64,000 nt of DNA from Hibiscus mutabilis (taxonomy: Eukaryota; Streptophyta; Magnoliopsida; Malvales; Malvaceae): NCBI GenBank assembly GCA_019671005.1, contig JAGYYJ010000415.1, forward strand, positions 1 to 64,000, read 5' to 3'. Under the pieces are notes generated by a model. That model was not told the DNA's origin. It was given only the letters and a program-made list of their open reading frames with translations, and made no database searches. The stretch's first letter is position 1; each line of letters begins with the position of its first letter. This document shows positions 43,640-56,561 of this stretch, piece after piece. The translations under genes and the position numbers were made by a program.

Positions 43640-46098
43640 AATCCCTCCTACTATCTCCAAGTGACCACACACACTTCTCTCCTACTATCGCCAATAAAAT
43701 AGGGACCACTGTCCCAGATCGTAGTCCGCCCCAACACTGAGCTCTATCACTCTATGGCATGCCAATTATACCTAAGACTGACTCAAAACCAAGACTTTCA
43801 CAATTATTGTCTTTTATAAATAGAGTATAGCCCCATTTGGTGTTAACATAACCATGTTACATTACCCATTTTTTCTCAATAAGGGCACAAGAGTATGTTC
43901 ACCACATGTGAACTCCGTATTTCACTTCTTTCATTCAAATGGCCTTTATGCCAACATTCATTTGGTCATTTCATAAGTATACATATTATTTCTTATATAT
44001 TCAAGTTATCCATTTCCACGTAAAGTTTAGCATTTTAACAAAATTGTATATCAAAACACATCATACTTTCAATTCATATATGCCATTCGAATTCATACAA
44101 GCATCAACCACCATTTCAAGCATTGCAAATCATAATCAGTACATAATCCATTCACTTTTGATCCTTAACTCTTATTCATATCTTCATCTAACTAGTTGTT
44201 TAGAAGAGATTTACTCGACAAGCGAGTAGAAGCATTCATAATATAATCACAAAGAATATAATCTCAATCATAGAATCAAGTAATACTACTTTATTTATGC
44301 CAAAAGAAGTATAACTCCACTTACATATCATAGAGAAACTAATCTCTTATTTCATATATCATATGTTTCCAGTTTCAATTAGATTTTGAGCATAATATGC
44401 ATCTTATGTATAACCAACCACATAGTATTTGTAGATTGGTACTTACCTTATCATCCAAGCTTAGAAGCCTTCGCATGACTTAATTTAATACTCGAACAAG
44501 TACGATAAAATAAATTAAATGATCGGGGTAGTTTCAAACTATCCCGAGGCTTTCAGCTACACTCACCTCTTATCCCGAAGTTACGGGATGCCTGAACCCT
44601 TATTCGTATCTTGCCACATATCCAAAACTCTTCCTAGCTTTCTTTGGTCTAAGCATAACAAAGAATACAATCACATACTAAAATCACATATTGGGTTGGT
44701 TCCTAACAATCATTCATTTGACAACCAACTCACAAATCATGAGTATACACAATTTCATTCAAGCAATTCATGAATTCACATAACCTCATTCAAACCTCAT
44801 TCAAACAGTCCCGTTTTCGATACATTCAACTGCATATTCAAAAATAATCACTTAAATTTCATTTAGGTCTTAACAAAACAATTTCAAACTGCTTCCATTC
44901 TCATTTAGTCACATCATAGAGTCCTTTTTAAGACTTTAACAACTTTTACACTTACAATCAGCTCCTCCCCTGTTTTCATTAGTATCAAAACAACCCTTCT
45001 AAGTTCTTTTATTAGCAAAACAGTCTACAAGACACATTCATGTTCGAAATAGTCTAATTACTCAATTGTATTCTTTTGTATATTAAAAAAAAACAACCCC
45101 AACATGTTTGTAATCACATGCACAATCCTATTTAATTATCTAAACTGTCTAAAACAGTCCCTACATGACGTTACATAGTCTTCCACCAGTTCAAACAATT
45201 AATTACATTTTATAACCTCAAAAAAGTATCGGTTACCAAATTACCATAGTAAAACTCTTTCTTACTCTTATTTATACATTTTCATGTCTCAAAACGGTCC
45301 CCAAGACTTCCTATATATGCCAAACTATTCTAATATTTTATTGGCACACCAAAATACTCTAAAACAGTCCCAAAGCTGTTTCTATATGGTTGTCCATTCC
45401 ATCGTTATAAAACAGTTTGATCTTTCCATATTTTCATCAAAACAAAACAGAGCAGCAAACCTCCAAACAGATACATACATATAATCGAACAGCCATTACA
45501 TTCACAATTTAATCCTTATTTTTCGAAACATACTCCTACATGTATAGTTCCTACATTCGAATAGCATAAACATATATGTCTAATTCCTGCATTCGATCAA
45601 TTTACACATTCAATTCATCAATTCAAATTATAAATCCACAAGCTCAATGAACCATTCAAGTTACACACACAATTTTTAATATTTCAGCATCAAACTCGTT
45701 TAATCAAATGGGTAACAAGAATCTTACCTTCCTAGATGAATTCTTTCAATTCAAAATGTGGCTTGTGGGTGAAATGGTTAACTCTCTTCTTTTTTACGCT
45801 CTTATTCTCTCTCTTTCTAACTTCTCTTTCGGTTCATGGTTGAAGAGGAAGAAGAGAGTACAAACTTGGATTCTCTTTCATCCAAGTGGTCGGTCCTAAA
45901 ACTTCCACAAACACATGTTTTAATCCTTATTAGCCATGTGTACAAGCTTACTATTTTGATTCTTTTACCATGCAAACTCCCTCATTTCACTTGTAAAACA
46001 ATTTGGTCCTTAACAATTATCAACAAAAATATACTATGGTATTTAGAATGTATTTAAACAATAACATTCTACGAGGCCTTACTTTGGGGTATTACATA
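43640..46098 (-). repeat. Family F LTR-like repeat, reversed copy
   Basis: On the minus strand it starts TGTAATACCCCAAAG at 46098 and ends near GATAGTAGGAGGGAT (about 43640), roughly 2.46 kb. Landmarks shared with the plus copy at 49652-51995 are the CCACTTGGA block, the CTTCGGGATAAGAGGTGAGT block (44555-44590 here, 51340-51355 there) and the GTCTTAGGTAT-GGCATGCCATAGAG block near the end. Many AACAGTCCC-like motifs recur between 44800 and 45460. Confidence 0.65.
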
Positions 46099-47336
46099 TT
46101 CCCTATGCCGCACTAATTTAACCAATACACATCAACATCCCTCCACTGCACCACAATAAAGGCCGTACCCTATACCCGTACCAATGAGCTCATGAATTCT
46201 ATGGCCTGCCAATTGTATCCAATACTCTTGATTCCAAGGTTCGATAATCAAAGATTCAATATCAATGTATCAATAGTAATGATTCCATAACAATAGTTCA
46301 ATAGCAATAATTCCATAACATTGGATCAATAGCAATGATTCAGTAATAATGATTTGATATGGTACTTCAATAGCAATAAACATATATCAATATTTCAATA
46401 ACAATAAGCAATATTCAACATTCAATACTCAATAGCTTAAAAAGGAATTTTTAGATTTGTTCTTTATTTTGGTTTGTTTTGTTTTTCTCTTTATTCAAAT
46501 TTGCGCTACTCTATCAATAACGATGTTTCGGACATGATTTCAATGCAATACTTACCCAATCTTACCTATGTAACTTTCAATAGGGTTTTATGCAAAAACC
46601 ATCAATACAATGGTTAGTAATACAATAAGTGATAATCAATTATTCGAGATGGCATCTAGCCAACTCTCGAGACTCCGACTACACTCTCCTTGAATTTCAA
46701 AGCTCCTATGGCTCTTGGATCGTAATTCCTTTTTTCCTAGCGTTTGTTGGATATGATGGATTAGCTTCCTCCAACTCTTGAGCTAGGGAAGATCAATAGG
46801 AAATTGTTACAATTAATATAACAATATCGATATTCATTTCTAAGCTTAGAATAGCAATTAGCTATGGAATAGATTCATATATTGAAACTTGAGAAACAAA
46901 GGTTTGACTTGAGAATTATAACTTGAAATTAGACATTCAATAATCCATGGAATCAATAATAGATTGAGTGTTTCTACTTACGCACCCAATAGCTATACAA
47001 TGAAACTATTAAAGCAAAGAAAGCTTGAGTTTAAGGGGTTCAATAGGAGAGGTGTGTGCTTGAGCTAGAGGTTGAAGACAACAATGGAGGTGTGTGCTTA
47101 TTTCCAAGACAAATGGTGGGATTTGGTTACAGTGAAAGCAATACAAAGATGAGAGGTTTTCCTTATTCATTTTAGGAACTATAATCCTTAATCATTTCCC
47201 ACCTCCCAAAAGGGCCAAATGAACGCTTAAACTATGAATTTTCACTTCCCAGAATTGGATAATAATTATCAAGATGTCATCTTTTTAACATTTCAGATGA
47301 TTAACATCACGTGGGATGACAGCCAAGGAGTTGACC
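46099..47336. other. Old repeat, not assigned, between F and the LINE
   Basis: Noncoding, with runs of CAATA-rich simple sequence (46240-46440). It contains one recognisable fragment, the end of a family C LTR at 46446-46518. Confidence 0.45.
46446..46518 (+). repeat. Family C LTR, 3'-terminal 73 bp
   Basis: AATTTTTAGATTTG ... TTTGGTTTGTTTTG ... GCGCTACTCTATCA equals the end of C LTRs (compare 2889-2961). Neither the rest of the LTR nor an interior is present. Confidence 0.88.
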
Positions 47337-47940
47337 TTTCCACTCGATCGAATGCCTTTTCCATGTCTAATTTAAGGGTCGCGCCTTGAAAAAGGTTTGA
47401 ATCTCCCATGTTGAGGGAGTGTATTAGTTAATGGGCAATTAGGATGTTATCAGTGATGTTTCTTCCTCTAACAAAAGCGGCTTGGTTATCACTGATACAA
47501 CATGGGATGATGGCTTTCATACGATTAACAAGCACTTTGGCAACAGTCTTATAAATTACCATACAAAGACTAATGGGGCGTAATTGTCTCATTGTAGTTG
47601 GCTCATTGATTTTGGGGTTAAGACCAAAACTGTGCGGTTAATCTCTAACATGTCTACTTTTCCAGAAAGAAGATCCAGACATAGATTAATTACGTCTTGT
47701 CATACTGTGTGCTAGTGTTGTCGGTAGAACCCACTGGGTAGCCCATCAATAGCAGGAGCTTTCCTTGGATTAATATCTCAAAAAGCATGAGTGATTTCTT
47801 CTGGGTAAAGGGCCTTGTCAAGGCTTCGTTCATAGCAGGGGTAATAGTGGTGTTAATGTTATTAAGAATTTGAGGCGAGATAATTGGGTTGGAAGATGAG
47901 AAAAGATTCTGGAAATAGTCTACAACAACTCCCATAATAT
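47337..47940 (-). pseudogene. LINE reverse transcriptase, 5' part only
   Basis: Pieces in order: FQNLFSSSNPIISPQIL at the linker end, then in broken frames RQLRPISLCMVIYKTVAKVL (RT motif of L1-type elements), CCISDNQAAFVRGRNITDNI and KLDMEKAFDRVE, where the first catalytic aspartate block begins. The YADD region is missing. RT would copy element RNA at the nicked target. Stops and frameshifts are frequent. Confidence 0.88.
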
Positions 47941-49110
47941 TTTCCTCGTTATCTTGCCAAATATTATTATTGTCGAAGAGGCCTTTTATTTTATTTTTCT
48001 TGCATCGTCCATTTGCGCGAGCATGGAAAAGGATGTGTTCTTATCTTCATGGGCAAGCCAAGATGTACGAGACCGTGGTGCCCAGTATGCTTCTTGAGTG
48101 TCAAGAAGTCGATTAAGTTCTGATTTGGCTGCGAGATAATATTCTTCCTCAGCATTTGAAAGGCGATGGCGTAGATAAGCATTAATTTGTTTATTTAATT
48201 CATTAATACGGGCTATAAAGATGATTTGCTAGTACGATTGCCAGTCATTTAAACAAGAACCGACTGCTTGTATTTTTTCTATAGCAAAGCCATTGGTGGT
48301 TGACCAAGTTTCCTGGACAATGGAGATACAATCCTTGTTATTTGCCTAACAGTTTTCAAACCAAAATTGGTTTTCAGAAGGTTACAAGCGGTGAGTGTTG
48401 TTGCATTTAGTATCCATGAGAATGAAACAATGGTCAGATTTTGCATGAAATTCAGAGGTTGCACAATACATTGGGTATGAATTAAACCAATCAGTGTTTA
48501 CGACAAAACGATCGGGGCATTCAAGAATAGTTGGAGTGTTTGGACCTGATTTAGTCCAAGAGAACCATCCATTTTTAAGTTTGCAATCAAACAAATTATT
48601 TCGGGATAGGCAATCCCTAAAATTGTTAATTTGTGGGCGTGCTCGACGGAAACCGCCTTGTTTTTCATTGTCAGATAGAATTTCATTTAAATCTCTCTAT
48701 TAGCCAAGGGAGAGGCGATGAAGAATTTAGAGAGTCAATTAATTGCCAAGTTTTAATTTTTTTATTTGTTTCTACATAACCATGTATTCCTGAAAAGTGG
48801 AATTAGGTTGTGTTTTGTATGAATGATAGAATTGATATGATGGTCCAAGTACGAAAGCAAATCAATATTTATTTTACTATTCCATAATGAAACTAGACTA
48901 GAGCAAGATGGGCTACTTTCAACCGGCAAGCAACCGAACATGCTTAGAGTAATACGGAGTCTTTCACAATGTTACTTATTTAGACGAGTTTCACAAAGAA
49001 ATAAGACATCAGGATTTATCTTAGTGACAACTTGTTTTAAGGCTTGAACTGCCAGGGCTTTACCAAGACCCTAGCAGTTCCAACATAGGGTTAACATTTT
49101 CCTCGGCAAG
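47941..49110 (-). pseudogene. LINE endonuclease and linker
   Basis: It opens with LCWNC-GLGKALAVQALK and KINPDVLFLCETRL (endonuclease N-terminus with its catalytic Glu), then FDCKLKNGWFSWTKSGPNTP, RFVVNTDWFNSYP and HAKSDHCFILMDT (the S-D-H catalytic end). The linker carries WLAHEDKNTSFFHARANGR, a LINE ORF2 hallmark. The endonuclease nicks host DNA to prime reverse transcription. Frames change repeatedly, and part of the domain between 48670 and 48900 is eroded. Confidence 0.87.
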
Positions 49111-49651
49111 GTTGAACGTCAACCTCCGCCGAGAGTTTTTTCCGCTGCTCATCCCAGCTTTAAAAATAAAGCACAATTGTGAGTGGATGCTAGAGAAAAT
49201 TAAATCCAATCCATTTTTTCTCGAAAATAACTTCACTATATAAGTAGTTAATTTAGAAAGAAATTTGGGCAAAGGAAGACATAAATGAAATTAGGAACAA
49301 GATGAAATGTTTCCAAATATAGATTGAATTGAAGGAAGTTATAGGATGAAACTAATTGAAATGAGGTTATTTTAAGATTGGGGAAAGAGTAAATAGTTGA
49401 AGAGGAAATAAATATGGGGATAAATATGATTGAGATACAATTTAGAGTTGTCCAAAAGGGATACGTTGTAAAGTAAGTAATAATGGGAAAATGTGAATTG
49501 ATTAGATAAAGTTTAAGAGTAGTTACCCAAGTTAATTTAATTATAAGATTATACAAGTTCAATTTTAATCGAATAGGCCAATGGAACATAGTCGAAATGA
49601 TAGTTAATTTTGTTGCCAAAATAATTGTTAAGTGGAAATTTAAGAATTGGA
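49111..49651. other. AT-rich sequence without a recognised feature
   Basis: No supported gene or repeat was seen. It may include the LINE 5' region. Confidence 0.4.
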
Positions 49652-51652
49652 CATGATACCCAACTTAACGTTGGCAAATTTTAATATTTTAACAAAATCA
49701 AAAGAGGTAAAAAGGTCGAGAATATCGATAGAAGAGTTATAGCTATAATATGTATGTAAATTTTGTGTTAAAATTTGTATTAAAAAGGGAATTAAATCCA
49801 TAATTAATTTGAGATGGCATATGGCAATCTCATTTATGGTAGGTAATAGACCCTATTTTCCAAATTGATGTAATTTTAATTGGGAGTAATTTCATAGTTA
49901 TGGAAAATAACCAACCTATGTGGTAAGAAATATAGTAGTATCTTATGGTTGTGGAATGTATATGGAAGGAAATAATTATATGGAGAATTTTGATTTTGAG
50001 GCTTGCTACAAATTGACTTTCGGTTAAAATTGTTGCAAATAAATCACTTATGTGATTAATAAGTGAATTGGGACTCAATTTGAAGTCAAGAAGAATATAA
50101 TGGAATAATTAAAAGGACTAACTCGATTAATAGGTAAAATAGTTGGTTTGCATGGTAAAAGAAAGAGATGGTGAGGTCTTGCACACATGGCACAAGGAGA
50201 AAGACATGAGATAGGAGGGGGTTTGGCCACTTGGAATTAAAAACCCCATTCTCGTCCTTTTCATCTCCAAGCCGAAACTTCCATGGTTTTAAGAGAGAAA
50301 GTTTTGAAAATTTTAAACAAGATTGCTTCATCCTAGCCAACTTCTAAGCTTTAGGATCGGTTGTACTTGGAGAGCAAGGTGATGATGCTCTTCTATTACT
50401 CTTACTTGAAAGTTAAATTTGATTGAATCCTAGTAACTATCTATGACTCAAGTATATGTTAGCAAGTTTGGTAATTAGATTTCTTATCATGTATGTTGGT
50501 GTTTGTAATGGTGTAAAGAAATTATGTATACGCATGATTAAAATGTGGGACTAAAGGAATTTTATATGTACTTGTATGTACAAATTCGGGACTGTTTTTG
50601 AGTGATTAATAAAAATTAATTGGACAGCTTTAACATATAGAAATGTATGCACAAGCATGTTGCGCAGTTTTGTGTGCATGAATGTATATGAATATAGGAT
50701 GCCATGTTAAGTGAAAATGTGTACAAAGCTGGACAGATTTGAATGATTAAATGTGTATGAAATCAGGTTGTTATTATAGTCATCGAGTTAGTTAGAGATT
50801 AATAGGTTTAAGGCTGCCCATGAGTATATTTATATTGATGTGTTTGAGACTGTTTTGCAATAAATATATGTTAATGGACTGATTTACCATGGAATTGTGT
50901 ATTTATGAAAGCTGGGCAGAATTTCGACTTTATGAATCTTAGGGGACTATTTTAATGTTTTGAAAATACATGTATGCATGCTGCCCTGTTTTGGAATGAA
51001 CAACAAAGATGTATGTAAACCGAATAGTTTAGTAAGTAGGTGCATGTAAACTGCCCAGAATTTTGTGTATACATTAAGTAAATTGACTGATTTTGATATG
51101 TATTTGTGTGTATATATGTTGGCTGGACAAAATTGCTGAAATTGAAAGTAAATGGACTGATTTTGAGTGATCAAATGTATATGAGTATAAGCTGCTCTGT
51201 TTGGTGAATGTTTGAAAGATTGAATTGATTCTAATATATATAATTATATTCTTGTTATACTTAGAACTAAGAAGAAGCTAGGAAGGAATTGGATAAGTAG
51301 CAAGTTTTGGTTAAGGTATCGAGTATCCCGTAACTTCGAGATAAGAGGTGAGTGTAGTTTAAAGTCTTGGGATAGAGTGAAACTATCCCGAGCATCTTTA
51401 TTTCTTCTAAATTTGATCTTACTTGCTTTTAAAGATAAATGGTGCTATGTTTGAGCAAGCTTGGATACAAGGTAAGTACTTTTGAGAAATTTGTTGAAAG
51501 CATGATTATAGTTGAATATACTTGATATGCTATGAATGGTTTATTAGATTCGAAAGTTATATATAAATATATGATTGAAAATGTTGGTTATGTAAAATGG
51601 AGTACAACTCTTGGTCATGAGAAACTTTATGTGTACTTAATAACATGAATAT

Positions 51653-51704
<52 letters not shown>

Positions 51705-51995
51705 ACTTGTTGAAGTGATCTTGGCTATGATGTCATTCAATCAAGACAAATGAGACAATGAGAAATTCACATGAGGTGAATGTTTACCCAAATTGAAATG
51801 GGGTATTGAGATATTGATATGATTTTATGATATGAGCTATGCTCAATATGTTTCTAATAAGATAAGATAAATGTGAAAGCCTTGGTCTCGACTCAGTCTT
51901 AGGTATAGCTGGCATGCCATAGAGTCCTTAGAGGTCAGGTTTCAGGTGGACTATGGTCCAGGACAATAGTCCTTATGTGGCGACAGTAAGAGGGA
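49652..51995 (+). repeat. Family F LTR-like repeat, forward copy
   Basis: It begins TGATACCCAACTTAACG near 49652 and ends GTAAGAGGGAT at about 51990, about 2.34 kb. It mirrors the reversed copy at 43640-46098 in length and landmark order. Between 50580 and 51200 it has irregular repeats with GACTGTTTTG, GACTGATTT and CTGCCC-type motifs plus TGTATATG. Confidence 0.6.
51659..51701. repeat. (TA)n microsatellite
   Basis: An uninterrupted TA run of about 21 units inside the forward F copy. Confidence 0.97.
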
Positions 51996-52557
51996 TGTTG
52001 TAATATCCCAAAACCCAGTCTAGAAGTACGCTCTATTGAACTAATAAATTGATCCTTACCGAACTAAAAATAATTAGTTCTATTAAACGGGTTGGACTAA
52101 ATTGAAAATTGAATGAATTAGATAACCAATTCATTAAGGGCTAAAATTTAAATAGCATAAAGCCAATGATTTGCATGCTAAAAACTCTAAAGATTAGGGG
52201 TTTTAACACTTGGCAAATGAAGTGTACACATAGAACACATGGATGAAAGGATTCGGTAAACTAGCTCCAAGAGTCTTCTTCAACCTTTAATCCAAAAATG
52301 AACTTAGCTAGAGAGAGAGAGGAACTTAAGCTTTTGCTATGGAATTCATCAAGAACCGAATTCAATTCTTAAGTAAAGTCAATCTCTAAGTGAAGAAGGG
52401 TAAACCATCTATCATCCTTCTTGTTTTAGAACCTTAATTGAAGGGTATCATGTGAATCTTTCAAGTGTTCTAAGTATAGGTTCGATTAGGAAAAATATTT
52501 GATTGATTTTCTTTTAGAATTCTTCCTCGAACCTTGAATGCTATATGTATCTATGAA
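51996..52557 (+). repeat. Start of another LTR-like repeat, cut by the A array
   Basis: TGTAATATCCCAAAACCC is a typical start for one class of plant LTRs. About 560 noncoding bases follow before family A sequence takes over near 52558. Confidence 0.5.
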
Positions 52558-53308
52558 TTAGGAATTTTCAATAATTTTATTGATTATTTGTACTTAAATT
52601 TAATCTAGGATTCTTTATTAAGATATTTAGATGATTTAGTATTAGATTTGTTATTTATTTATTATTTTTAGGTTAGATAAAATGTTTATTTATTTTATTA
52701 TTATCTTTACTTTTCCTAATTTAAGTTGAACTCTTCATTTGTAGCCTATTTAAAGGCATATTTGCTTCACTAATAAGAACAACATCATGAATTTATGAGT
52801 TGCAAAAACCTTTGGCCATGGGCCATTTTATTTTCAAGGTAGATAGATTTGCCTTGTTATTTTTCGTATCAGAAGTCTTCTTCAACGTAAGTTCGTCAAG
52901 TTCTTGTAATGGAGATCATCTCCACACTCTTGCTTCCATAGGTAATTGCATCTAGGAGGGTGGGTTAGAGCCGCTTGAGGTTGCTTGCTTAGATAATCGC
53001 GTCTAAGAGGGTGTCGAGGACAAAATATCCTACAACATCTATCTCGTCATCATCCATTCATCGGAGAGATTCGTGCTGTTTGCCTATTCAATTGCGACTA
53101 AGAGGGTGCCAAGGACAAATCTATCCAGCACCGCCACCGTCAAATTCATCATATCTCGTTTTCTACATCAAGATCATGCTTTATTATCGATTTGCTAAAC
53201 GTGGAGTTTGGGGTTTTCTCGGATCATATTAGTGATTTTGCTAGATTAATTGTGATCTAGAGGGTTCCTAGATTTTGAGGTAATTCTTAGATCCTGGCTT
53301 CCGTAGCA
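52558..53308 (+). repeat. LTR A1, missing its first ~290 bp
   Basis: It begins inside U3 at GGAATTTTCAATAATTTTATTG and ends CTTCCGTAGCA, a mutated CCGTATCA. Stem-loop motifs are near 52940-53010 and a third CCTATT...CTAAGAGGGTG motif at 53085-53110. Confidence 0.85.
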
Positions 53309-53472
53309 ATTGATATCAGAGCCTTGGTTTTAGTAGTTGAGAAAAAGAAAAAAATATAATTCTCTATATAGATCCTAATTTAATATTTCATTCCTGAAGA
53401 CATCTCAAGAGACTTGAAGGTTGTGATCAACAACTCTTAAGATTCGGGACGAATCGTTTTCAACAGGGGGAA
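53309..53472 (+). other. A internal segment 1: primer site to polypurine tract
   Basis: ATTGATATCAGAGCC (initiator-Met type, one change) starts it; ACAGGGGGAA ends it. About 37 bp near the start of segments 2 and 3 are deleted here. Confidence 0.85.
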
Positions 53473-54515
53473 TGATACATGTATGGGGGGCTAAAATGAT
53501 GCATTGTAGCCAAAGAGTTGAAGCTGTTTTATAAGTCTGGAATTTCAGCCGACTTGCATCGAATTTTCGGATGGGATCCAGGCACTTCGGAGTCTACATG
53601 TCTTCTTCAAACATATTCGCCTGTCTCTTAGCTTTCCAACACATCTTGAAACGCATCAATCCAACATCGGGAGCTCAAGTTATGTCCATTTTAGTGAAGA
53701 CTGTGCGAGCAGAAATCTCTATACGGTTTTATCACGGGAAATATTATTTATTACGAATTTTCAATAATTTTATTGATTATTTGTACTTAGATTTAATCTA
53801 GGATTTTTTATGAAGATATTTAGATAATTTAGGATTAGATTTGTTATTTATTTATTAGTTTTTTAGGTTAGATAAAATATGTTTATTTATTTTATTATTA
53901 TTTTTACTTTTCCTAATTTAAGTTGAACACTTCATTTATAGCCTATTTAAAGGCATATTTGCTTCACTAATAAGAACAACATCATGAATTTATGAGTTGC
54001 AAAAACCTTTGGCCATGGGCCATTTTATTTTCAAGGTAGATATATTTGCCTTGTTAATTTTCGTATCAGAAGTCTTCTTCAACGTAAGTTCGTCAAGTTC
54101 TTGTAATGGAGATCATCTCCACACTGTTGCTTGCCTAGGCAATTGCATCTAGGAGGGTGGGTTAGACCCGCTTGAGGTTGCTTGCTTAGATAATCGCGTC
54201 TAAGAGGGTGTCGAGGACAAAATATCCTACAACATCTATCTCGTCATCATCCATTCATCTGAGTGATTCGTGTCGTTTGCAGGTGTTTGCCTATTCAATT
54301 GCGATTAGGAGGGTGCCAAGGAAAAATCTATCCAACACCGCCACCGTCAAATTCATCCTATCTCGTTTTCTACATCAAGATCATGCTTTATTATCGGTTT
54401 GCTAAATGTAGAGTTTGGGGTTTTCTCGGATCATATTAGTGAGTTTGCTAGATTATTTGTGATCTAGAGGGTTCCTAGATTTTGAGGTAATTCTTAGATC
54501 CTGGCTTCCGTATCA
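53473..54515 (+). repeat. LTR A2, complete (1043 bp)
   Basis: TGATACATGTATGGGGGG to CTTCCGTATCA. It has the U3 module (53632-53720), a TATTTAAA box near 53944, twin stem-loops near 54136-54205 and a third motif near 54290-54312. It is the best reference copy for family A. Confidence 0.93.
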
Positions 54516-54716
54516 ATTGGTATCAGAGCCTTTGTTTAGTTGTTTGAAACAATTATCTTTTACTATTATTTTAGTAGTTGAGAAAGTAGAAAAAAAATAT
54601 AATTCTCTATATAGATCCTAGTTTTAATATTTCATTCTTGGAGACATCTCAAGAGACTTGAAGGTTGTGATCAACAACTCTTAAGAATCGGGACGAATCA
54701 TTTTCAACAGGGGGAA
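54516..54716 (+). other. A internal segment 2
   Basis: ATTGGTATCAGAGCC, a match to the initiator-Met primer site, opens it. About 170 AT-rich noncoding bases follow, and AACAGGGGGAA closes it at the next LTR. Confidence 0.9.
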
Positions 54717-55347
54717 TGATACATGTATGGGGGGCTAAAATGATGCATTGTAGCCAAAGAGTTGAAGTTGTTTTATAAGTCTGCAATTTCAGCCGACTTG
54801 CATCGAATTTTTGGATGGGATCCAGGCACTTGTGAGTCTACATGTTTGCTTCAAACATATTCGTCTGTCTCTTAGCTTTCCAACGCATCTTGAAACGCAT
54901 CAATCCAACATCGGGAGCTCAAGTTATGTCCATTTTAGTGAAGACTGTGCGAGCAGAAATCTATATACGGTTTTATCACGAGAAATATTATTTATTACGA
55001 ATTTTCAATAATTTTATTGATTATTTGTACTTAAATTTAATCTAAGATTCTTTATGAAGATAATTAGATGATTTAGGATTAGATTTGTTATTTATTTATT
55101 AGTTTTTTAGGTTAGATAAAATATGTTTATTTATTTTATTATTATCTTTACTTTTCCTAATTTAAGTTCAACTCTTCATTTGTAGCCTATTTAAAGGCAT
55201 ATTTGCTTCACTAATAAGAACAACATCATGAATCTATGAGTTGCAAAAAGCTTTGGCCATGGGCCAATTTATTTTCAAGGTAGATAGATTTGCCTTGTTA
55301 TTTTTCGTATCAGAAGTCTTCTTCAACGTAAGTTCGTCAAGTTCTTG

Positions 55348-56561
55348 TGATACATGCATGAGCGGGGTTAAATTACTCATATTAGACAAGAAGCTGAATT
55401 TGTTCGATGCAAACAATAATGGCCAAAACAATGCACGCATAGGAGGTCAAAAATGATGCATCTTGGACAAGAAACTGAATCTGTTTGTGAAGTCTGGAAA
55501 GTCAGCTAACTTGCGACGGATTTTCGGATGGGATCCAGCCATTTCTGGGTCGAGTTGTCGCCTAACAAATTTCCCTTCATTCAGTTACCTTTCCAACGCA
55601 TCTTGAAACGCGTCAATCGGACATCGGGAACTCAAGATACGTCCAATTTACTGAAGACTGCGCATGCAGAAAATTGGATACGGGATTATTACGAGATTTT
55701 GTAAAATTCAGCCCAAAAGCTAACATATAAGGCTTTGGACGAATTAAACTTAACCCAACCTAATTATTAACATTTAAATTATATTTTTAGGGTTTTATAA
55801 ACTTTAGGAACCAGCCACCCAGCCCTTATCAGCTTATCACTTGCCTTATCACCCTATTCCTTGCCACACAAGCACAAGGAGTTTAAAGGCTGTTATTTTT
55901 TTATTATTTTAATTAGATTAGGTTTTTCTTGTTTTAGTAGAAGTTAAATTACTTTGTCTATCCTTCACCTATAAAAGGATGAAGCCTCCATCATTGTAAG
56001 AGAGATTTTCTTTGATTTATGAAATATTTAATGAGTTTATTTTTGCAAGTGTTGATTACTTGTGCCTTCGAAGTCTTCTTCAACATAAGTTCGATGAGTT
56101 CTTGTGAGGGAGATCATCTTCACACTCTTGCTTGCCTAGATAATCGCGTCTAGGAGGGTGGGTTAGAGCCGCTTGAGGTTGCTTGCTTAGATAATTGAGT
56201 CTAAGAGGGTGCCGAGGACAAAACAACATCAACAATTCATAAGCCATCTTCATCTTCAACCTTCACACCATCTTCCATAATTCCATAAACAAAGCTGGAA
56301 TTTTCAGATTTGTTTTACCTATCTTCTTTTTAATCTTTTCTCATCTTTTTACTTATATTCTTATTTCTTATTATCTAATCCTTCATCTCGTCTTTCTTAC
56401 TTTAAATTTCCAGCCTTGAATCTGAAAAATTCAAGAAAATCTCTTCTCTTTTCTCTTTAATTTTCAGATCTGCCCAAACTTCCTTGATTGAGTCTAGAGC
56501 TCCTAGTTCTTGCAACAACTTGATTGAAGGCTTCCAAATCCAAGATTGCGCTACTCTATCA
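55348..56561 (+). repeat. B3 5' LTR
   Basis: TGATACATGCATGAGCGGGG to GCGCTACTCTATCA, 1214 bp, B-type throughout. TATA box near 55969. Stem-loops CCTAG-10-CTAGG and CTTAG-10-CTAAG lie at about 56135-56210. Confidence 0.92.

Larger units (their letters stand above)
47337..49110 (-). mobile_element. L1-type LINE remnant, truncated at both ends
   Basis: Minus-strand ORF2 of a plant LINE runs from its start near 49097 through endonuclease and linker into the early RT domain, then breaks off at about 47337. No poly(A) tail or target duplication is visible because the 3' end is missing. It lies between the two F repeats. Confidence 0.88.

Noticed and set aside
42176..52557. A host gene between the LTR elements
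   Set aside because: No frame has exon-like structure or recognisable host protein; all coding similarity is LINE, and the rest matches repeats or is AT-rich.
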